Shown here in pieces: positions 1 to 8,858 of a stretch of 64,000 nucleotides of DNA (position 1 is the first letter of the stretch; every line of letters begins with the position of its first letter). This stretch comes from Oceanobacillus neutriphilus. GTDB lineage: Bacteria; Bacillota; Bacilli; Bacillales; Amphibacillaceae. The notes under the pieces are model-generated. The model was not told the DNA's origin, made no database searches, and worked only from the letters and a program-made list of their open reading frames with translations. The translations under genes and the position numbers were made by a program. The stretch spans positions 1 through 64,000 of the forward strand of contig NZ_BMLW01000006.1 in NCBI RefSeq assembly GCF_014645515.1. Direction: 5' to 3'.

Positions 1-142
1 CCTGACCAATTCATTATAAAGGATTTTTTTATGGCTTAAAACAGTAAAAACCGAAAATTAGGATTATTTTGTATTATTAGACATAATTAATGCAATGCTA
101 GTGAGCTAAAGTAAACTTTGTAAAACTGCTTACTAAATAAAG

Positions 143-1057
143 CTAACACGAAAGTTTTAATACTTGGAGAACATCCGCTTCATTTAATTCTTTTAAATTA
201 CCCACCGGTCCAAATTCAACACATTTTCTTGCCATTTCGTTAAATCTATCATCAGGAATATCTAATTGTGGCAGTTTTGTCGGCATACCAATTTCACTTA
301 AGAACTTCTCAAAACGTCTAATTCCTTCTAAAGCGATTGCTTCCTGATTATCAAAGGCAAGATCAACATCCCAAACTCTGACCGCAAATTGAACAAACCT
401 ATCTAAGTTTTCATCTTTTACATATTTCATCCAGGCTGGAAATAATGCTGCCAAACCAGCACCATGGGTTATATCATAAATTCCGCTCACCTCATGCTCA
501 ATCATATGTGTAGCCCAGTCTCCAATTCGTCCAGTATCTAATAAACCATTATGCGCCAGGGTTCCTGCCCACATAATTTCAGCTCTGGCAGCATAATTAT
601 CAGGATTTCTTAATAAGATTCGCCCGTTATTTATTACTGTTTTTAGAGTTGCTTCACATAATCTGTCGGTTAAATCTGTTTGGCTGACGTTTGTAAAATA
701 CCTTTCAATAATATGCGACATAATATCTGTCACACCGCACATAGTTTGATATTTGGGTAAAGAATACGTTAATTCTGGATTTAATATAGAAAATGCCGGC
801 TTGATGACATCTGTATCCAACGGTCTCTTATACCATCCATCCTCATTAGTAATAACAGAGCTTCCGCTTCCTTCACTTCCAGCTGCAGCGATTGTTAAAA
901 CAACACCAACCGGTAATGTTTCTACAGGAGCTGTTTTGTTCGTGTAAAAATCCCATATATCTCCATCATATAAAACACCTGTTGCAATTGCTTTAGAAGA
1001 TACATAAGATTGTGTTTCTAGTAACATTATGTAATACAAATACTTGTAAAAATACAA
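143..1057 (-). pseudogene. 5'-truncated iron-containing alcohol dehydrogenase (YugJ/BdhA type)
   Basis: The reading frame of 304 codons matches the middle and C-terminal parts of the iron-dependent, NAD(P)H-linked butanol dehydrogenase family, usually about 385-390 residues. Visible landmarks are the YDGDIWD stretch near residue 30, the GSE/ITN segment, and a metal-site region with DIMSHIIERYF (about 110-120), GLLDTG and DITHGAGLA. The whole N-terminal nucleotide-binding part, with its GGGS motif, is missing: about 90 residues. The first ten codons (MYFYKYLYYI) do not resemble the family. A ribosome site and ATG upstream near 1065-1075 open only a 13-codon frame that ends in a stop. I read this as a decayed remnant without cofactor binding; a functional short protein is unlikely. 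Confidence 0.75.
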
Positions 1058-1306
1058 TGCTTTTTCATTACTGTCGGTCCTTCTTTAAGCAACTCTCCTC
1101 TTTAGCTAAGCTAACGTTTAATACTTCTCTTATTTTTAGTATAGATAGACATCTCTAACGGAAATAATACATTCCAAATTCAAAAATATATTGATCTCCA
1201 CTTCTATATAGCAAAAAAAGTGCTATTAAATACAATTTTTATTCGTTTTACATTATTAATTTTAATATTATGATTAATAGTATGAATAATCTTTCATTTG
1301 GTTATC

Positions 1307-1318
1307 AGCTGATCAGCT
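1307..1318. promoter_or_regulatory. 12-bp palindrome AGCTGATCAGCT, possible operator
   Basis: A perfect palindrome lies about 35 bases downstream of the predicted -10 box and upstream of the transporter ribosome site. It could be a regulator-binding site, but no second copy was found near the LysR gene, so the assignment is weak. Confidence 0.3.
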
Positions 1319-1321
1319 TAA

Positions 1322-1335
1322 AGAAAGCGTTGTCA
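1322..1335 (-). promoter_or_regulatory. Candidate cre (CcpA) site upstream of the 2-hydroxycarboxylate transporter
   Basis: Read on the minus strand the bases are TGACAACGCTTTCT, which match the Bacillus catabolite-responsive element TGWNANCGNTNWCA at all fixed positions except the last. It lies downstream of the predicted promoter and 50 bases before the start codon, a position where CcpA acts as a roadblock repressor. Function is inferred from sequence only. Confidence 0.5.
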
Positions 1336-1385
1336 TTTAATTGGATATTTTTTACTATTTATTCCAGACAGAAGGAGATGATGAA

Positions 1386-2705
1386 ATGACAGTGACTAAA
1401 AATACCCTGGAAAAGAAAAATATTTTTCATGAAGAAATCTACGGAATTAAATTTCCGTTATTCTTGATTATCTTATTACCAGTTTTTACAACTCTTTATA
1501 TGGACCTTATGCCGATAAATATTGTTACTTCCTTAATGATTATGATGGGGTTAGGTGGATTATTGATTTGGATAGGTAACTCAATCCCTATTTTTTCTGA
1601 CTTTGGCGGCGGTACTATTCTCTGTATCCTGCTTCCCGCCATCTTAGTATACGCAGGTGTTCTGCCAGAAAACACGTCGGAGCTGGCTGAAAGCTTTTAC
1701 AGCCAGTTTGGTTTCTCTGATTTTATTGTAGCTGGCTTAATTGTAGGAAGTATATTAGGAATTAAGAAGGAAATTCTGATTACCGTAGCGGTAAAAATGC
1801 TCATTCCTTTATTAGCAACCATATTACTGGGAGCGTTAGTCGCAGGTATTCTAGGACAAATATTCGGTTTCGGGTTTAAATATACTATTTTAATGATGGT
1901 TGCACCGATTATGGCTAGTGGTATAACAACAGGTGCTATCCCTTTATCAGAGATATATGCCAGTAACTTAGGCGGAACTTCAGCAGACTATTTCGATATT
2001 CTCGCTCCTGCGGTGATGGTTTCAAATATTATTTGTATCCTTTTTGCTGCAATATTAAATTATTTAGGAAAAAGAAATAAAAACATGTTCGTAAAAGGTT
2101 TTTCTGGAGAGGGAAATCCACTAAGAAAAGGTGCAAATAATTTTCAACATAGCGAAGAAAAAAATCTGAAAGAATCTCTCCGTAATGTCGGAATAGGAAT
2201 GATGATAGCAGGCGGATTATATGTATCCGGTTCTCTATTAAGTGAATTAATCCCTACATTCCATACTTTTGTTTGGATTATCATCATAGCTGCTATCTTA
2301 AAAGTAACGAATATTCTTCCAGATTATATTAATATCGGAGCAGAAGTCTGGTTTAACTTCATCACTAAATTATGGGTACCAGCTATACTTGTTGCAATAA
2401 GTGCAAGTTTAATAGATATTAATCGGGTTATTTCTTTAATACTAAACCCATCTCATATGTTCTTAGTTACTATCATTGTTATTGTTTTAGCTACTATTGC
2501 TGGATTTGCCGGCTGGCTAATCGGCTTTTACTTTATTGAATCCTCCATTATTTCTGGACTTGCTCTAGCAGATATGGGAGGAACCGGTGATATAGCTGTA
2601 TTAAAAGCAAGTGATCGAATCCAGCTATATCCATTTTTACAAGTGACGACTCGAATCGGTGGTGTTCTCACGCTCATTGTGATGGGAATTGTAGCTTCTC
2701 TTTAG
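1386..2705 (+). CDS. 2-hydroxycarboxylate transporter (CitS/MleP/CimH family)
   Basis: Membrane symporter of 439 residues that would import a 2-hydroxycarboxylate such as citrate, malate or a related acid with Na+ or H+. The protein is a chain of hydrophobic helices. Near the C-terminus it has the family signature: GGTGDIAVLKAS followed by TRIGG, which in CitS forms a re-entrant loop and substrate-binding arginine; a matching GGT loop lies about residues 195-205. Length is typical (about 440). The start at 1386 is chosen because GAAGGAG at 1371-1377 lies 8 bases before it; an in-frame TTG at 1341 has no ribosome site. It is followed by a LysR gene on the other strand and then by dehydrogenase and lyase genes that could consume the imported acid. 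The exact substrate is unknown. Confidence 0.88.
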   Translation: MTVTKNTLEKKNIFHEEIYGIKFPLFLIILLPVFTTLYMDLMPINIVTSLMIMMGLGGLLIWIGNSIPIFSDFGGGTILCILLPAILVYAGVLPENTSELAESFYSQFGFSDFIVAGLIVGSILGIKKEILITVAVKMLIPLLATILLGALVAGILGQIFGFGFKYTILMMVAPIMASGITTGAIPLSEIYASNLGGTSADYFDILAPAVMVSNIICILFAAILNYLGKRNKNMFVKGFSGEGNPLRKGANNFQHSEEKNLKESLRNVGIGMMIAGGLYVSGSLLSELIPTFHTFVWIIIIAAILKVTNILPDYINIGAEVWFNFITKLWVPAILVAISASLIDINRVISLILNPSHMFLVTIIVIVLATIAGFAGWLIGFYFIESSIISGLALADMGGTGDIAVLKASDRIQLYPFLQVTTRIGGVLTLIVMGIVASL

Positions 2706-2709
2706 AAAA

Positions 2710-2745
2710 AAAGAGATACTGCAGTAACCAGCATCTCCTTTTATT
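2710..2745. terminator. Bidirectional Rho-independent terminator
   Basis: GAGATaCTG at 2713-2721 pairs with CAGcATCTC at 2729-2737 around a 7-base loop. A T-rich run follows on the plus strand, and a run of A before the stem gives U residues on the minus strand. It sits between the convergent transporter and LysR genes and serves both. Confidence 0.75.
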
Positions 2746-3604
2746 TCACATTTTGAAAATAAGTATGAAAATGATTGATTGCAGAATGCTTGGATGAGCT
2801 TGGATTTTTATGAGTAAGCTCATAGCAAGTATACGGAGGAGGAGCTTCAGAAAAATGTTGAATAGATACATCATGATACCGGCTAGATGTTTCTGCAATC
2901 CATTCAGGCACAATGGCCCAATATACTGGATTCTTTAAAATATCTAACAGCAAATGAATATCGTCTATTCTAATTTTTTGAATGCTTAAAGGATCCCACC
3001 AATAATTATGCCATCTTTTAAATTCTTCTCCCCATGGCATAAATAATTCATATTGTGGATCTAACTCTAGAGGATGTACTGTTGCATTTTTAAGAGACCC
3101 AGAACGAATAAGCACCAAATCAGATTCAAAGCATTTCCTGACATGTACATTTTCAAAGTTTCTATGAATCAAAGCATACCCAATATCTAATGTTTTATTA
3201 TCAACACCGGCATAAATTTCACTGGAATGAAGGGTATGGCAATTAAGATATATTGAAGGAGTATTATTGATCTCTTTATAGATATTATGCAAAAAGAATG
3301 TATTAAAACTATCTACAGATCCTATATTGAGATCTAGCTTGGGACCATCTTTTTTCAATATTTGCAAGTCATTATAAATGTTTTCCCATTGTTCAGCTAA
3401 TCTTAAAAATTCTTCACCGGCAGGAGTCAAAACAACATTTTTCATTCCTTTGCCTCTTTCGATTAATTTAAAACCCAGCTCTTTTTCAGCAACATTTAGA
3501 CGCTGGCTTACAGTTGTCTGAGCAACATACATATGCTCGGCAGCTGCACTGATAGACTTTTTACGAACAATGGTCAAAAATGTTGGAATAAAATTTAAAT
3601 TCAT
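2741..3604 (-). CDS. LysR-family transcriptional regulator
   Basis: A 287-residue regulator. The N-terminal winged helix-turn-helix spans about residues 1-60, with the typical pattern SISAAAEHMYVAQTTVSQRL; the rest is a periplasmic-binding-protein-like effector domain. Start ATG at 3604 follows AAGGAGGT at normal spacing. It lies between the convergent transporter gene and the divergent dehydrogenase gene, so the 3605-3748 intergenic region probably carries its operator and its own promoter. The effector is likely the hydroxy acid handled by the neighbouring genes, which is inference from position. Confidence 0.85.
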   Translation of the reverse strand: MNLNFIPTFLTIVRKKSISAAAEHMYVAQTTVSQRLNVAEKELGFKLIERGKGMKNVVLTPAGEEFLRLAEQWENIYNDLQILKKDGPKLDLNIGSVDSFNTFFLHNIYKEINNTPSIYLNCHTLHSSEIYAGVDNKTLDIGYALIHRNFENVHVRKCFESDLVLIRSGSLKNATVHPLELDPQYELFMPWGEEFKRWHNYWWDPLSIQKIRIDDIHLLLDILKNPVYWAIVPEWIAETSSRYHDVSIQHFSEAPPPYTCYELTHKNPSSSKHSAINHFHTYFQNVK

Positions 3605-3748
3605 TTTTAATACCTCCTTAATATGAAATAAAATGCTATTTAATACCCTATATATCTATTTTACATTATAAAATATAATATTTACACTAATCTTATAAAT
3701 CAAATAATTAAATATAACAACTAAAATTATGGAAGGGAAGTGTGTCTA

Positions 3749-4681
3749 TTGGCAAAATATAAAGTCTTTCTCAATGAATATATTGATGAAGAAGCTATAG
3801 AACTTCTAGAAAAACATGCTGATATTACAAATGATTTAAAGGAGATAAGTGGGGTTGATGCAATTATTTTGCGTACTTTCTCTGTCCCCCGTTCACTCAT
3901 TGAAAGCGCTCCAAAATTAAAGGTAATCGGAAAACACGGTGTTGGCTACGACTCTATAGACATAAAAGCCGCTAAAGAACATGGGGTCAAAGTAGTCTAT
4001 ACCCCGGAAGCGAATATTCAATCCGTATCTGAATTAATTATTGCACTGATGACAAACGCAGCCCGCCGGATTAGCTTAAGTTTTGAAAAAGGAAAAAATA
4101 ATCAATTAACATCTATTGGACCCAAAAATCTTATCGGCTATCAATTGAACAAAAAAATATTAGGATTAGTTGGTGCTGGCAAAATTGGATTAAATACAGC
4201 GAAAATAGCTAGAGATGGTTTTAACATGAGAGTTATTGCATTCGATCCAATTATCAGTAAAGAACAATGCGAAGGGCTGGGAATTGAGAAAATAGAAAAT
4301 CTGGATGATCTCTTGAAATTATCAGATTTTGTATCTATCAGTGTCCCATTAAACAATGGTACTAAGCATTTAATAAACAAAGATAATCTGTGTCATATGA
4401 AATCAAATGCCATTTTAATTAACACTTCCAGAGGAGGAGTCGTTGACGAGACAGCTCTATACAATGCGCTGAAAGAGAAAAAAATCTTTGCTGCTGCCAG
4501 TGATGTTTTTTTAAATGAACCACCAACGGGCGCCAATCCTCTACTCCATTTAGAAAATTTTATTGGTACACCCCATATTGGTGCAAACACGAAAGAAGCT
4601 ACAAAATTAGTTGGTTTGACTATTGTTCAAGAAGTACTATTAGTTTTAGAAAATAAAGAACCGAAATATAGAGTAGTTTAA
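3749..4681 (+). CDS. D-isomer-specific 2-hydroxyacid dehydrogenase (SerA-like)
   Basis: NAD-dependent oxidoreductase of 310 residues interconverting a 2-hydroxy acid and a 2-oxo acid. The Rossmann motif GAGKIG is at 142-147, and the family catalytic triad is present: Arg228 in NTSRGG, Glu257 in FLNEP and His276 in TPHIG. Length fits the short members without a C-terminal ACT domain, so it is not a standard regulated SerA. I prefer the TTG start at 3749, which lies 11 bases after GAAGGG; a GTG at 3740 would overlap that ribosome site. It is followed after 21 bases by the RraA-like gene, and both are probably one transcript. With the transporter on the left it suggests uptake, oxidation and cleavage of a hydroxy acid. 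Confidence 0.85.
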   Translation: MAKYKVFLNEYIDEEAIELLEKHADITNDLKEISGVDAIILRTFSVPRSLIESAPKLKVIGKHGVGYDSIDIKAAKEHGVKVVYTPEANIQSVSELIIALMTNAARRISLSFEKGKNNQLTSIGPKNLIGYQLNKKILGLVGAGKIGLNTAKIARDGFNMRVIAFDPIISKEQCEGLGIEKIENLDDLLKLSDFVSISVPLNNGTKHLINKDNLCHMKSNAILINTSRGGVVDETALYNALKEKKIFAAASDVFLNEPPTGANPLLHLENFIGTPHIGANTKEATKLVGLTIVQEVLLVLENKEPKYRVV

Positions 4682-4702
4682 ATCAAAGAAAGGAAGTATA
4701 TT

Positions 4703-5389
4703 ATGACAATTGGAAAACGAATTATAAATAATAAACAAAGAACGGAAGATACTTTAATAGAAGCATTCCGAGATTGTAATAGTGCAAATGTATCTGATTG
4801 CATGGAGCGTCTGTATAGTATGAATGCCTATATTAGACCAATGGGTGCAGAGAGAAAGATAGTCGGACAGGCTGTAACTATTAAAGCTGCCCTTGCGGAT
4901 AATTTATTATTTCACCAAGCCCTGTTAATGGCTGAGCCAGGCGATGTCATTGTGGCAGATTCCGGCAGGGACATGAACTATAGCGTCTGTGGAGAAATTA
5001 TGTATTCCTATGCTAAAAGTAAAAAGATAGCTGGATTTATTGTAGATGGCTGTGTACGTGACGTAGATTACCTGCTAGCAGAGGATTTCCCTGTATTTGC
5101 AGCTGGAATTACAGGAAGAGGCCCCTACAAAAAAGGACCGGGTGAAATAAATGTTGATATTTCATGCGGAGGCCAGGTCGTGCATCCAGGCGATATTATA
5201 TTAGGCGATGAAGATGGGATAGTTGTCATTCCTCCAAGTGAAGCTGAACAAATTCTTGAAAAAGTAGCTACATTAAGAGCAAATGAAGAAAGTTCTTTAA
5301 CCCAAATTAAAAACGGGCAGTGGGAGAGCAGTAAATTGGCCACTCAAGTTGTTAAACAATTAAAAGCGGATGGTTATTGGTTTTTATAG
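4703..5389 (+). CDS. RraA-family protein (4-hydroxy-4-methyl-2-oxoglutarate aldolase / oxaloacetate decarboxylase type)
   Basis: A 228-residue protein of the RraA/HMG-CHA aldolase fold. The family signature DGCVRD is at 115-120, with Arg119 and Asp120 in the substrate and metal site, and the C-terminal GDIILGDEDGIVVIP stretch is typical. Enzymes of this family use a divalent metal to cleave 4-hydroxy-2-oxo acids to pyruvate or to decarboxylate oxaloacetate; others inhibit RNase E, which is less likely beside catabolic genes. The start has AAGGAAG 8 bases upstream. It is second in a two-gene unit with the 2-hydroxyacid dehydrogenase, so it probably cleaves the oxo acid made there. The substrate is not known. 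Confidence 0.82.
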   Translation: MTIGKRIINNKQRTEDTLIEAFRDCNSANVSDCMERLYSMNAYIRPMGAERKIVGQAVTIKAALADNLLFHQALLMAEPGDVIVADSGRDMNYSVCGEIMYSYAKSKKIAGFIVDGCVRDVDYLLAEDFPVFAAGITGRGPYKKGPGEINVDISCGGQVVHPGDIILGDEDGIVVIPPSEAEQILEKVATLRANEESSLTQIKNGQWESSKLATQVVKQLKADGYWFL

Positions 5390-5451
5390 GTTTGTAAAGG
5401 ATACTTTTTCAAATAAGTAAAGAGGATGGAACACAACTAGTCAATAATATT

Positions 5452-5495
5452 AAAAAAGTGATTTCCTACTTAATCTTAGTAGAAAATCACTTTTT
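5452..5495. terminator. Bidirectional Rho-independent terminator
   Basis: A long stem, AAAAAGTGATTTcCTACT paired with AGTAGaAAATCACTTTTT around a 7-base loop, ends in T runs on both strands. It lies between the RraA-like gene and the convergent nucleoside hydrolase gene. Confidence 0.85.
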
Positions 5496-5549
5496 CAGTT
5501 TTCACTGGATTTCGCCCCAGACTCCTATAATTTTCCAACTACCAATCTA

Positions 5550-6476
5550 CTACTCCCCATCCAACACTGCCAAGGCTCCCACCAACAAATCTACAAACTT
5601 ATCTCTATCTACTTCGTCCAACACCAGCGTGTTTTTTGTTTTATCGGAAACGAATCTTTTATCAGCAAAGGTTAAACCTCTTGCGGTTCCATCCGTCACA
5701 ACGTCAACTGAATAGAAGCTTCCAGAAAATATGTCCGGATTTAATATATATGCGATAGCACATAGATCATGTATGGGACTGTTAGTAAAGCCAAATTGTC
5801 TCCCTGATTGATTATAGAAATGGAGCAATTCATAGGCCAGATGACTCACTCTGCCTTTATGCTGCAATGATTTAATTTCCTCTACCGTTATTTCTGCTTT
5901 TTCGGTAACATCCAATCCAGACATGACAATCGGGAGATCCGAGCGGAATATAATCTTCGCTGCTTCTGGATCTACATAGATATTGAATTCAGCAAGGGGG
6001 GTTATATTACCATGATCCAGCCCTCCCCCCATGATGCTGATATATTCTATTTTATTTTTCACCTGAGGGAACACTTTTAGCAGCAATGCTATATTTGTCA
6101 AAGGACCTAGCCCGACTAAAATCACCTTGTGATCACACTCCATAATTTTATTGTACATAAATAGAACAGCATTATCGGAAGCAATCGGGTATTTTTCACC
6201 ATGAAAGTATGGGCCGTCCATCCCGCTGTCTCCATGTGCTTCCGGGGCAATACGTAAACTTTTCGTTAACGGTTCTGCTTGTCCGGTCGCTAAAGGGATA
6301 CTAGAATCAACATACTCCAATATATTTTTTGCATTAGCAGTGACTTTTTCTAAAGTCTGATTTCCACCAATAGTTGTCACACCTAAAATATTTATTTTCT
6401 TTCTATTAGCAATCGCAGTTAAGATGGCTAATGCGTCATCGTGTCCCGGGTCGCAATCAATTATAATATGTTTCAT
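5550..6476 (-). CDS. Inosine-uridine-type nucleoside hydrolase
   Basis: Cytoplasmic N-ribohydrolase of 308 residues that splits a nucleoside into base and ribose. The calcium- and ribose-binding motif DCDPGHDD is at residues 7-14, with the AEFNIYVDPEAA region near 160-175 also typical. Length matches the IunH/Rih family. It is the last gene of the ECF transporter operon, overlapping the upstream ATPase gene by 20 bases, with its own AAAGGGAT ribosome site inside that gene. Close linkage to an uptake system suggests it processes the imported compound. Canonical nucleosides, and queuosine (a role known for the QueK branch of this family), are both possible substrates. Confidence 0.88.
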   Translation of the reverse strand: MKHIIIDCDPGHDDALAILTAIANRKKINILGVTTIGGNQTLEKVTANAKNILEYVDSSIPLATGQAEPLTKSLRIAPEAHGDSGMDGPYFHGEKYPIASDNAVLFMYNKIMECDHKVILVGLGPLTNIALLLKVFPQVKNKIEYISIMGGGLDHGNITPLAEFNIYVDPEAAKIIFRSDLPIVMSGLDVTEKAEITVEEIKSLQHKGRVSHLAYELLHFYNQSGRQFGFTNSPIHDLCAIAYILNPDIFSGSFYSVDVVTDGTARGLTFADKRFVSDKTKNTLVLDEVDRDKFVDLLVGALAVLDGE

Positions 6477-7269
6477 TTTTATCCCTTTCCAGAAGTTCTT
6501 CTATCGTGAGAATTCCTTTATATCCCAAGGTATCTGCTAATTGACAGATAAACGGTTGTTTTAAATCACTTAATCTCAGAAGTTCTTCATCCCAGAAAAT
6601 TTCTCTTGGCGAAGCATCTCTTCTTTTTTGTTTATCTGCCAAAACGATAACTCGCTTAAATTCGCGCACAACAAATTCCATATCATGTGTAATTGTAATA
6701 ACAGTCTTGTTTTGATTTGCTAAATGACTAATCAGCTTGCCCAAGCGTTCTGTTGATTCTCTATCTTGTCCTGCCGTGGGTTCATCTAAAATAATTACAT
6801 TTGGATCAGTAGCCAACACTGCGGCAATGGTGATGAATTTCCTTTTAGAATATGGCAGGTTATACGGATGTTCATTTAAGGATTCTTTCAATCCGCAAAT
6901 TTCGGCTGCAGCTTCCACTTTGTTCTTCATCACATCTGATCCCAACTTTTGATTTTTCAGGCCATAGGCAATTTCTTTATAAATAGTATCTTGAAAAATT
7001 TGATCATCCGGGTTTTGGAATACATAGCCGATCATTTTAGAAATTTCTGCTGTTGTCGCTTCTTTTGTAGAAAGGTTATTGACTAACACCTCTCCTTTTG
7101 TTGGTATCAGAAGCCTGTTCATTAATTTAACTGCTGTTGTTTTACCAGCACCATTTTGTCCAATAATTGCAGCTGATTCACCTAAATCGAAATCTAAATT
7201 CATATTTTGGACAGCCTCATACCCATTCGCATAAGAATACGATACATTTTTCAGAGAAAGGTAAGACAT
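6457..7269 (-). CDS. ECF transporter ATP-binding protein (EcfA2-like)
   Basis: A 270-residue ABC ATPase that would pair with the ATPase encoded just upstream to power an energy-coupling-factor importer. Walker A GQNGAGKT is at about 37-44, the Q-loop in VFQNPDDQ about 83-90, and Walker B IILDEPTAGQD about 158-168. The signature motif is not LSGGQ but LPYSKRK, so one of the two composite ATP sites has an altered signature. The start follows directly on the TAA of the upstream gene, with GGTGAAG as ribosome site, so translation is probably coupled. Its C-terminus beyond the ATPase core is about 30 residues longer than minimal. Confidence 0.87.
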   Translation of the reverse strand: MSYLSLKNVSYSYANGYEAVQNMNLDFDLGESAAIIGQNGAGKTTAVKLMNRLLIPTKGEVLVNNLSTKEATTAEISKMIGYVFQNPDDQIFQDTIYKEIAYGLKNQKLGSDVMKNKVEAAAEICGLKESLNEHPYNLPYSKRKFITIAAVLATDPNVIILDEPTAGQDRESTERLGKLISHLANQNKTVITITHDMEFVVREFKRVIVLADKQKRRDASPREIFWDEELLRLSDLKQPFICQLADTLGYKGILTIEELLERDKNETYYN

Positions 7270-8121
7270 TTATACTTCACCATCCTTATTTAGGTGATCA
7301 TAAACTTCTTGAACCGTTAATGGAACTTGACTTACTGATGAACCATTCGCCTTTGCTTTTTTGATGAAATATAAAGCAACTTGAGGCAGCTGTCCCCCAT
7401 ACTCTACTACTTTAGGATTCGACAGGATCTCTTTCACCGGCCCCTGCATAACAAGTTCTCCACGACTGATTAATAAAATTTCATCACAATATGCTGCCAG
7501 TAAATCTACCTTATGTTCTACCAGCAAGATTGTTTTACCTTGTTTTTTTAATAACTGAATGATTTCAAAAATATCTTCGGTACTTTTAGGATCCAATTGT
7601 GAAGTCGGTTCATCTAAAATAATTATTTCTGGATCAAGTGCAACAACTGATGCAATAGCCACCCTTTGTTTCTGTCCTCCGGATAATTCAAAAGGATTTT
7701 TATCTATTAAGTCTTCTAACTGGAACATTTTAACGATCTCATCAACTTTCTGGATCATCTTGCTACGCGGGACACCAATATTCTCCATACCATAGGCGAT
7801 TTCTTCATAGACAGTATCCTTTACTCCAGATAGTTGTGTAAAAGGATTTTGGAAAGAATAGCCAATAATCGTTGCCAGATCACCAATGTTATAATCATTG
7901 ATATTCTTTCCCTTTATCATAACCTCTCCAGTCAATTCCCCTTTATACAACTCAGGTATAAAACCTCTGATGATATTGCATATTGTTGTTTTTCCGGATT
8001 CATTTGCCCCTGTTAAGCCATAAACACATCCTTTTTCCAAATCCAGGGAAAGAGAATGGATGGTCTGTTTTTCTTCTAAAGGATAGGTGTAGTTAATATT
8101 TATTAATGATATAATACTCAT
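7270..8121 (-). CDS. ECF transporter ATP-binding protein (EcfA1-like)
   Basis: ABC ATPase of 283 residues, partner of the next gene in the ECF module. It has Walker A GANESGKTT, where the usual second Gly is Glu, the canonical signature LSGGQKQR, Walker B IIILDEPTSQLD and the switch histidine in LLVEHK. The ATG at 8121 is preferred over upstream starts because GGAGG lies about 8 bases before it, and it overlaps the stop of the upstream ecfT gene as ATGA. Together with its neighbour it forms an asymmetric pair: this one has the intact signature, the other a degenerate one. Confidence 0.87.
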   Translation of the reverse strand: MSIISLININYTYPLEEKQTIHSLSLDLEKGCVYGLTGANESGKTTICNIIRGFIPELYKGELTGEVMIKGKNINDYNIGDLATIIGYSFQNPFTQLSGVKDTVYEEIAYGMENIGVPRSKMIQKVDEIVKMFQLEDLIDKNPFELSGGQKQRVAIASVVALDPEIIILDEPTSQLDPKSTEDIFEIIQLLKKQGKTILLVEHKVDLLAAYCDEILLISRGELVMQGPVKEILSNPKVVEYGGQLPQVALYFIKKAKANGSSVSQVPLTVQEVYDHLNKDGEV

Positions 8122-8858
8122 AATTTTATCCTCCAAACAATATAAACAATAAGAACAAGTATACAAAATATCACTATAATATAATCGATTTTTTGTTTTC
8201 TCAACTCATAGATTGATGTCTTTTTAGCTTTTGAAGAAAAAGCTCGTGACTCTAAAGCAAGTACCCTTTCTTCGATCTGCTGAATAGAAGACAGAACCAG
8301 AGGGCCAATCATGGGAATAAAAGCCTTCATTCTGACGAACAGGGTTCCTTCCGTTTCGATTCCCCGTGATTTCTGAGCATCTGCAATTGTCCTGGATAAG
8401 TTCAGCATCTGAGGAATAAGTTGAATCGTAGAAGCAATCACAAAGGTTACCTTTTGCGAAACACCTGATTGCTCTAAAGCATAAATGATATCTTTAACTC
8501 GGGTGACCTGAAAAAACCAAATAATGCTTGAACTGATGGCAACAATTTTGGATGTCATCGTTAAACTTGTCATTAAACCTATTTGAGAGAAATGGATAAA
8601 TGCCCATATTTGCTGAGAATCCTCATTCACAATAAGAAAAACCTGAAAGATAAAAATAAATAGTATAAGGATTGGAATAGATTTCATAAATGTTGATAAA
8701 AATTTTATCGCTGTCCCTGAAAAGAGACTTATCAGGAAGATGAACAGAAAAATCATATACTGGAATATAAATCCGGGTACAAGCATACTCAACAGAATAA
8801 TCAGTATTATAAAAGTAAATTTGGAAGAAGGATACAAATTCCCTATACGGCTATCCAT
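8118..8858 (-). CDS. ecfT: ECF transporter transmembrane coupling protein (EcfT)
   Basis: A 246-residue membrane protein with an N-terminal group of hydrophobic helices and a long cytoplasmic part. The latter carries the EcfT coupling motifs of the form A-Arg-Gly: SRGIETEG near residue 163 and ESRAFSSK near 205, which contact the two ATPases. It overlaps the upstream S-component gene by 8 bases and the downstream ATPase gene by 4 bases. Gene order S-T-A-A with overlaps indicates a dedicated group I type ECF transporter rather than a shared module. Confidence 0.85.
   Translation of the reverse strand: MDSRIGNLYPSSKFTFIILIILLSMLVPGFIFQYMIFLFIFLISLFSGTAIKFLSTFMKSIPILILFIFIFQVFLIVNEDSQQIWAFIHFSQIGLMTSLTMTSKIVAISSSIIWFFQVTRVKDIIYALEQSGVSQKVTFVIASTIQLIPQMLNLSRTIADAQKSRGIETEGTLFVRMKAFIPMIGPLVLSSIQQIEERVLALESRAFSSKAKKTSIYELRKQKIDYIIVIFCILVLIVYIVWRIKL

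Larger units (their letters stand above)
1058..1385. other. Intergenic region between the alcohol dehydrogenase relic and the transporter gene
   Basis: No gene is supported here. The right half holds the promoter and control sites of the transporter gene: a plausible -35 TTTACA at 1247-1252, a 16-base spacer and -10 TATGAT at 1269-1274, followed by a 12-bp palindrome (1307-1318) and a cre-like site (1322-1335). The left half shows nothing beyond the decayed 5' end of the neighbouring relic. Confidence 0.5.

Noticed and set aside
4703-5389. RraA as regulator of RNase E
   Set aside because: Low-GC Gram-positives mostly use RNase Y/J, and the gene is paired with a hydroxyacid dehydrogenase, so an enzymatic role is preferred.
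5458-5715. Plus-strand open frame of 85 codons over the terminator and 3' end of the nucleoside hydrolase
   Set aside because: It is antisense to a well-supported gene and includes a terminator hairpin.
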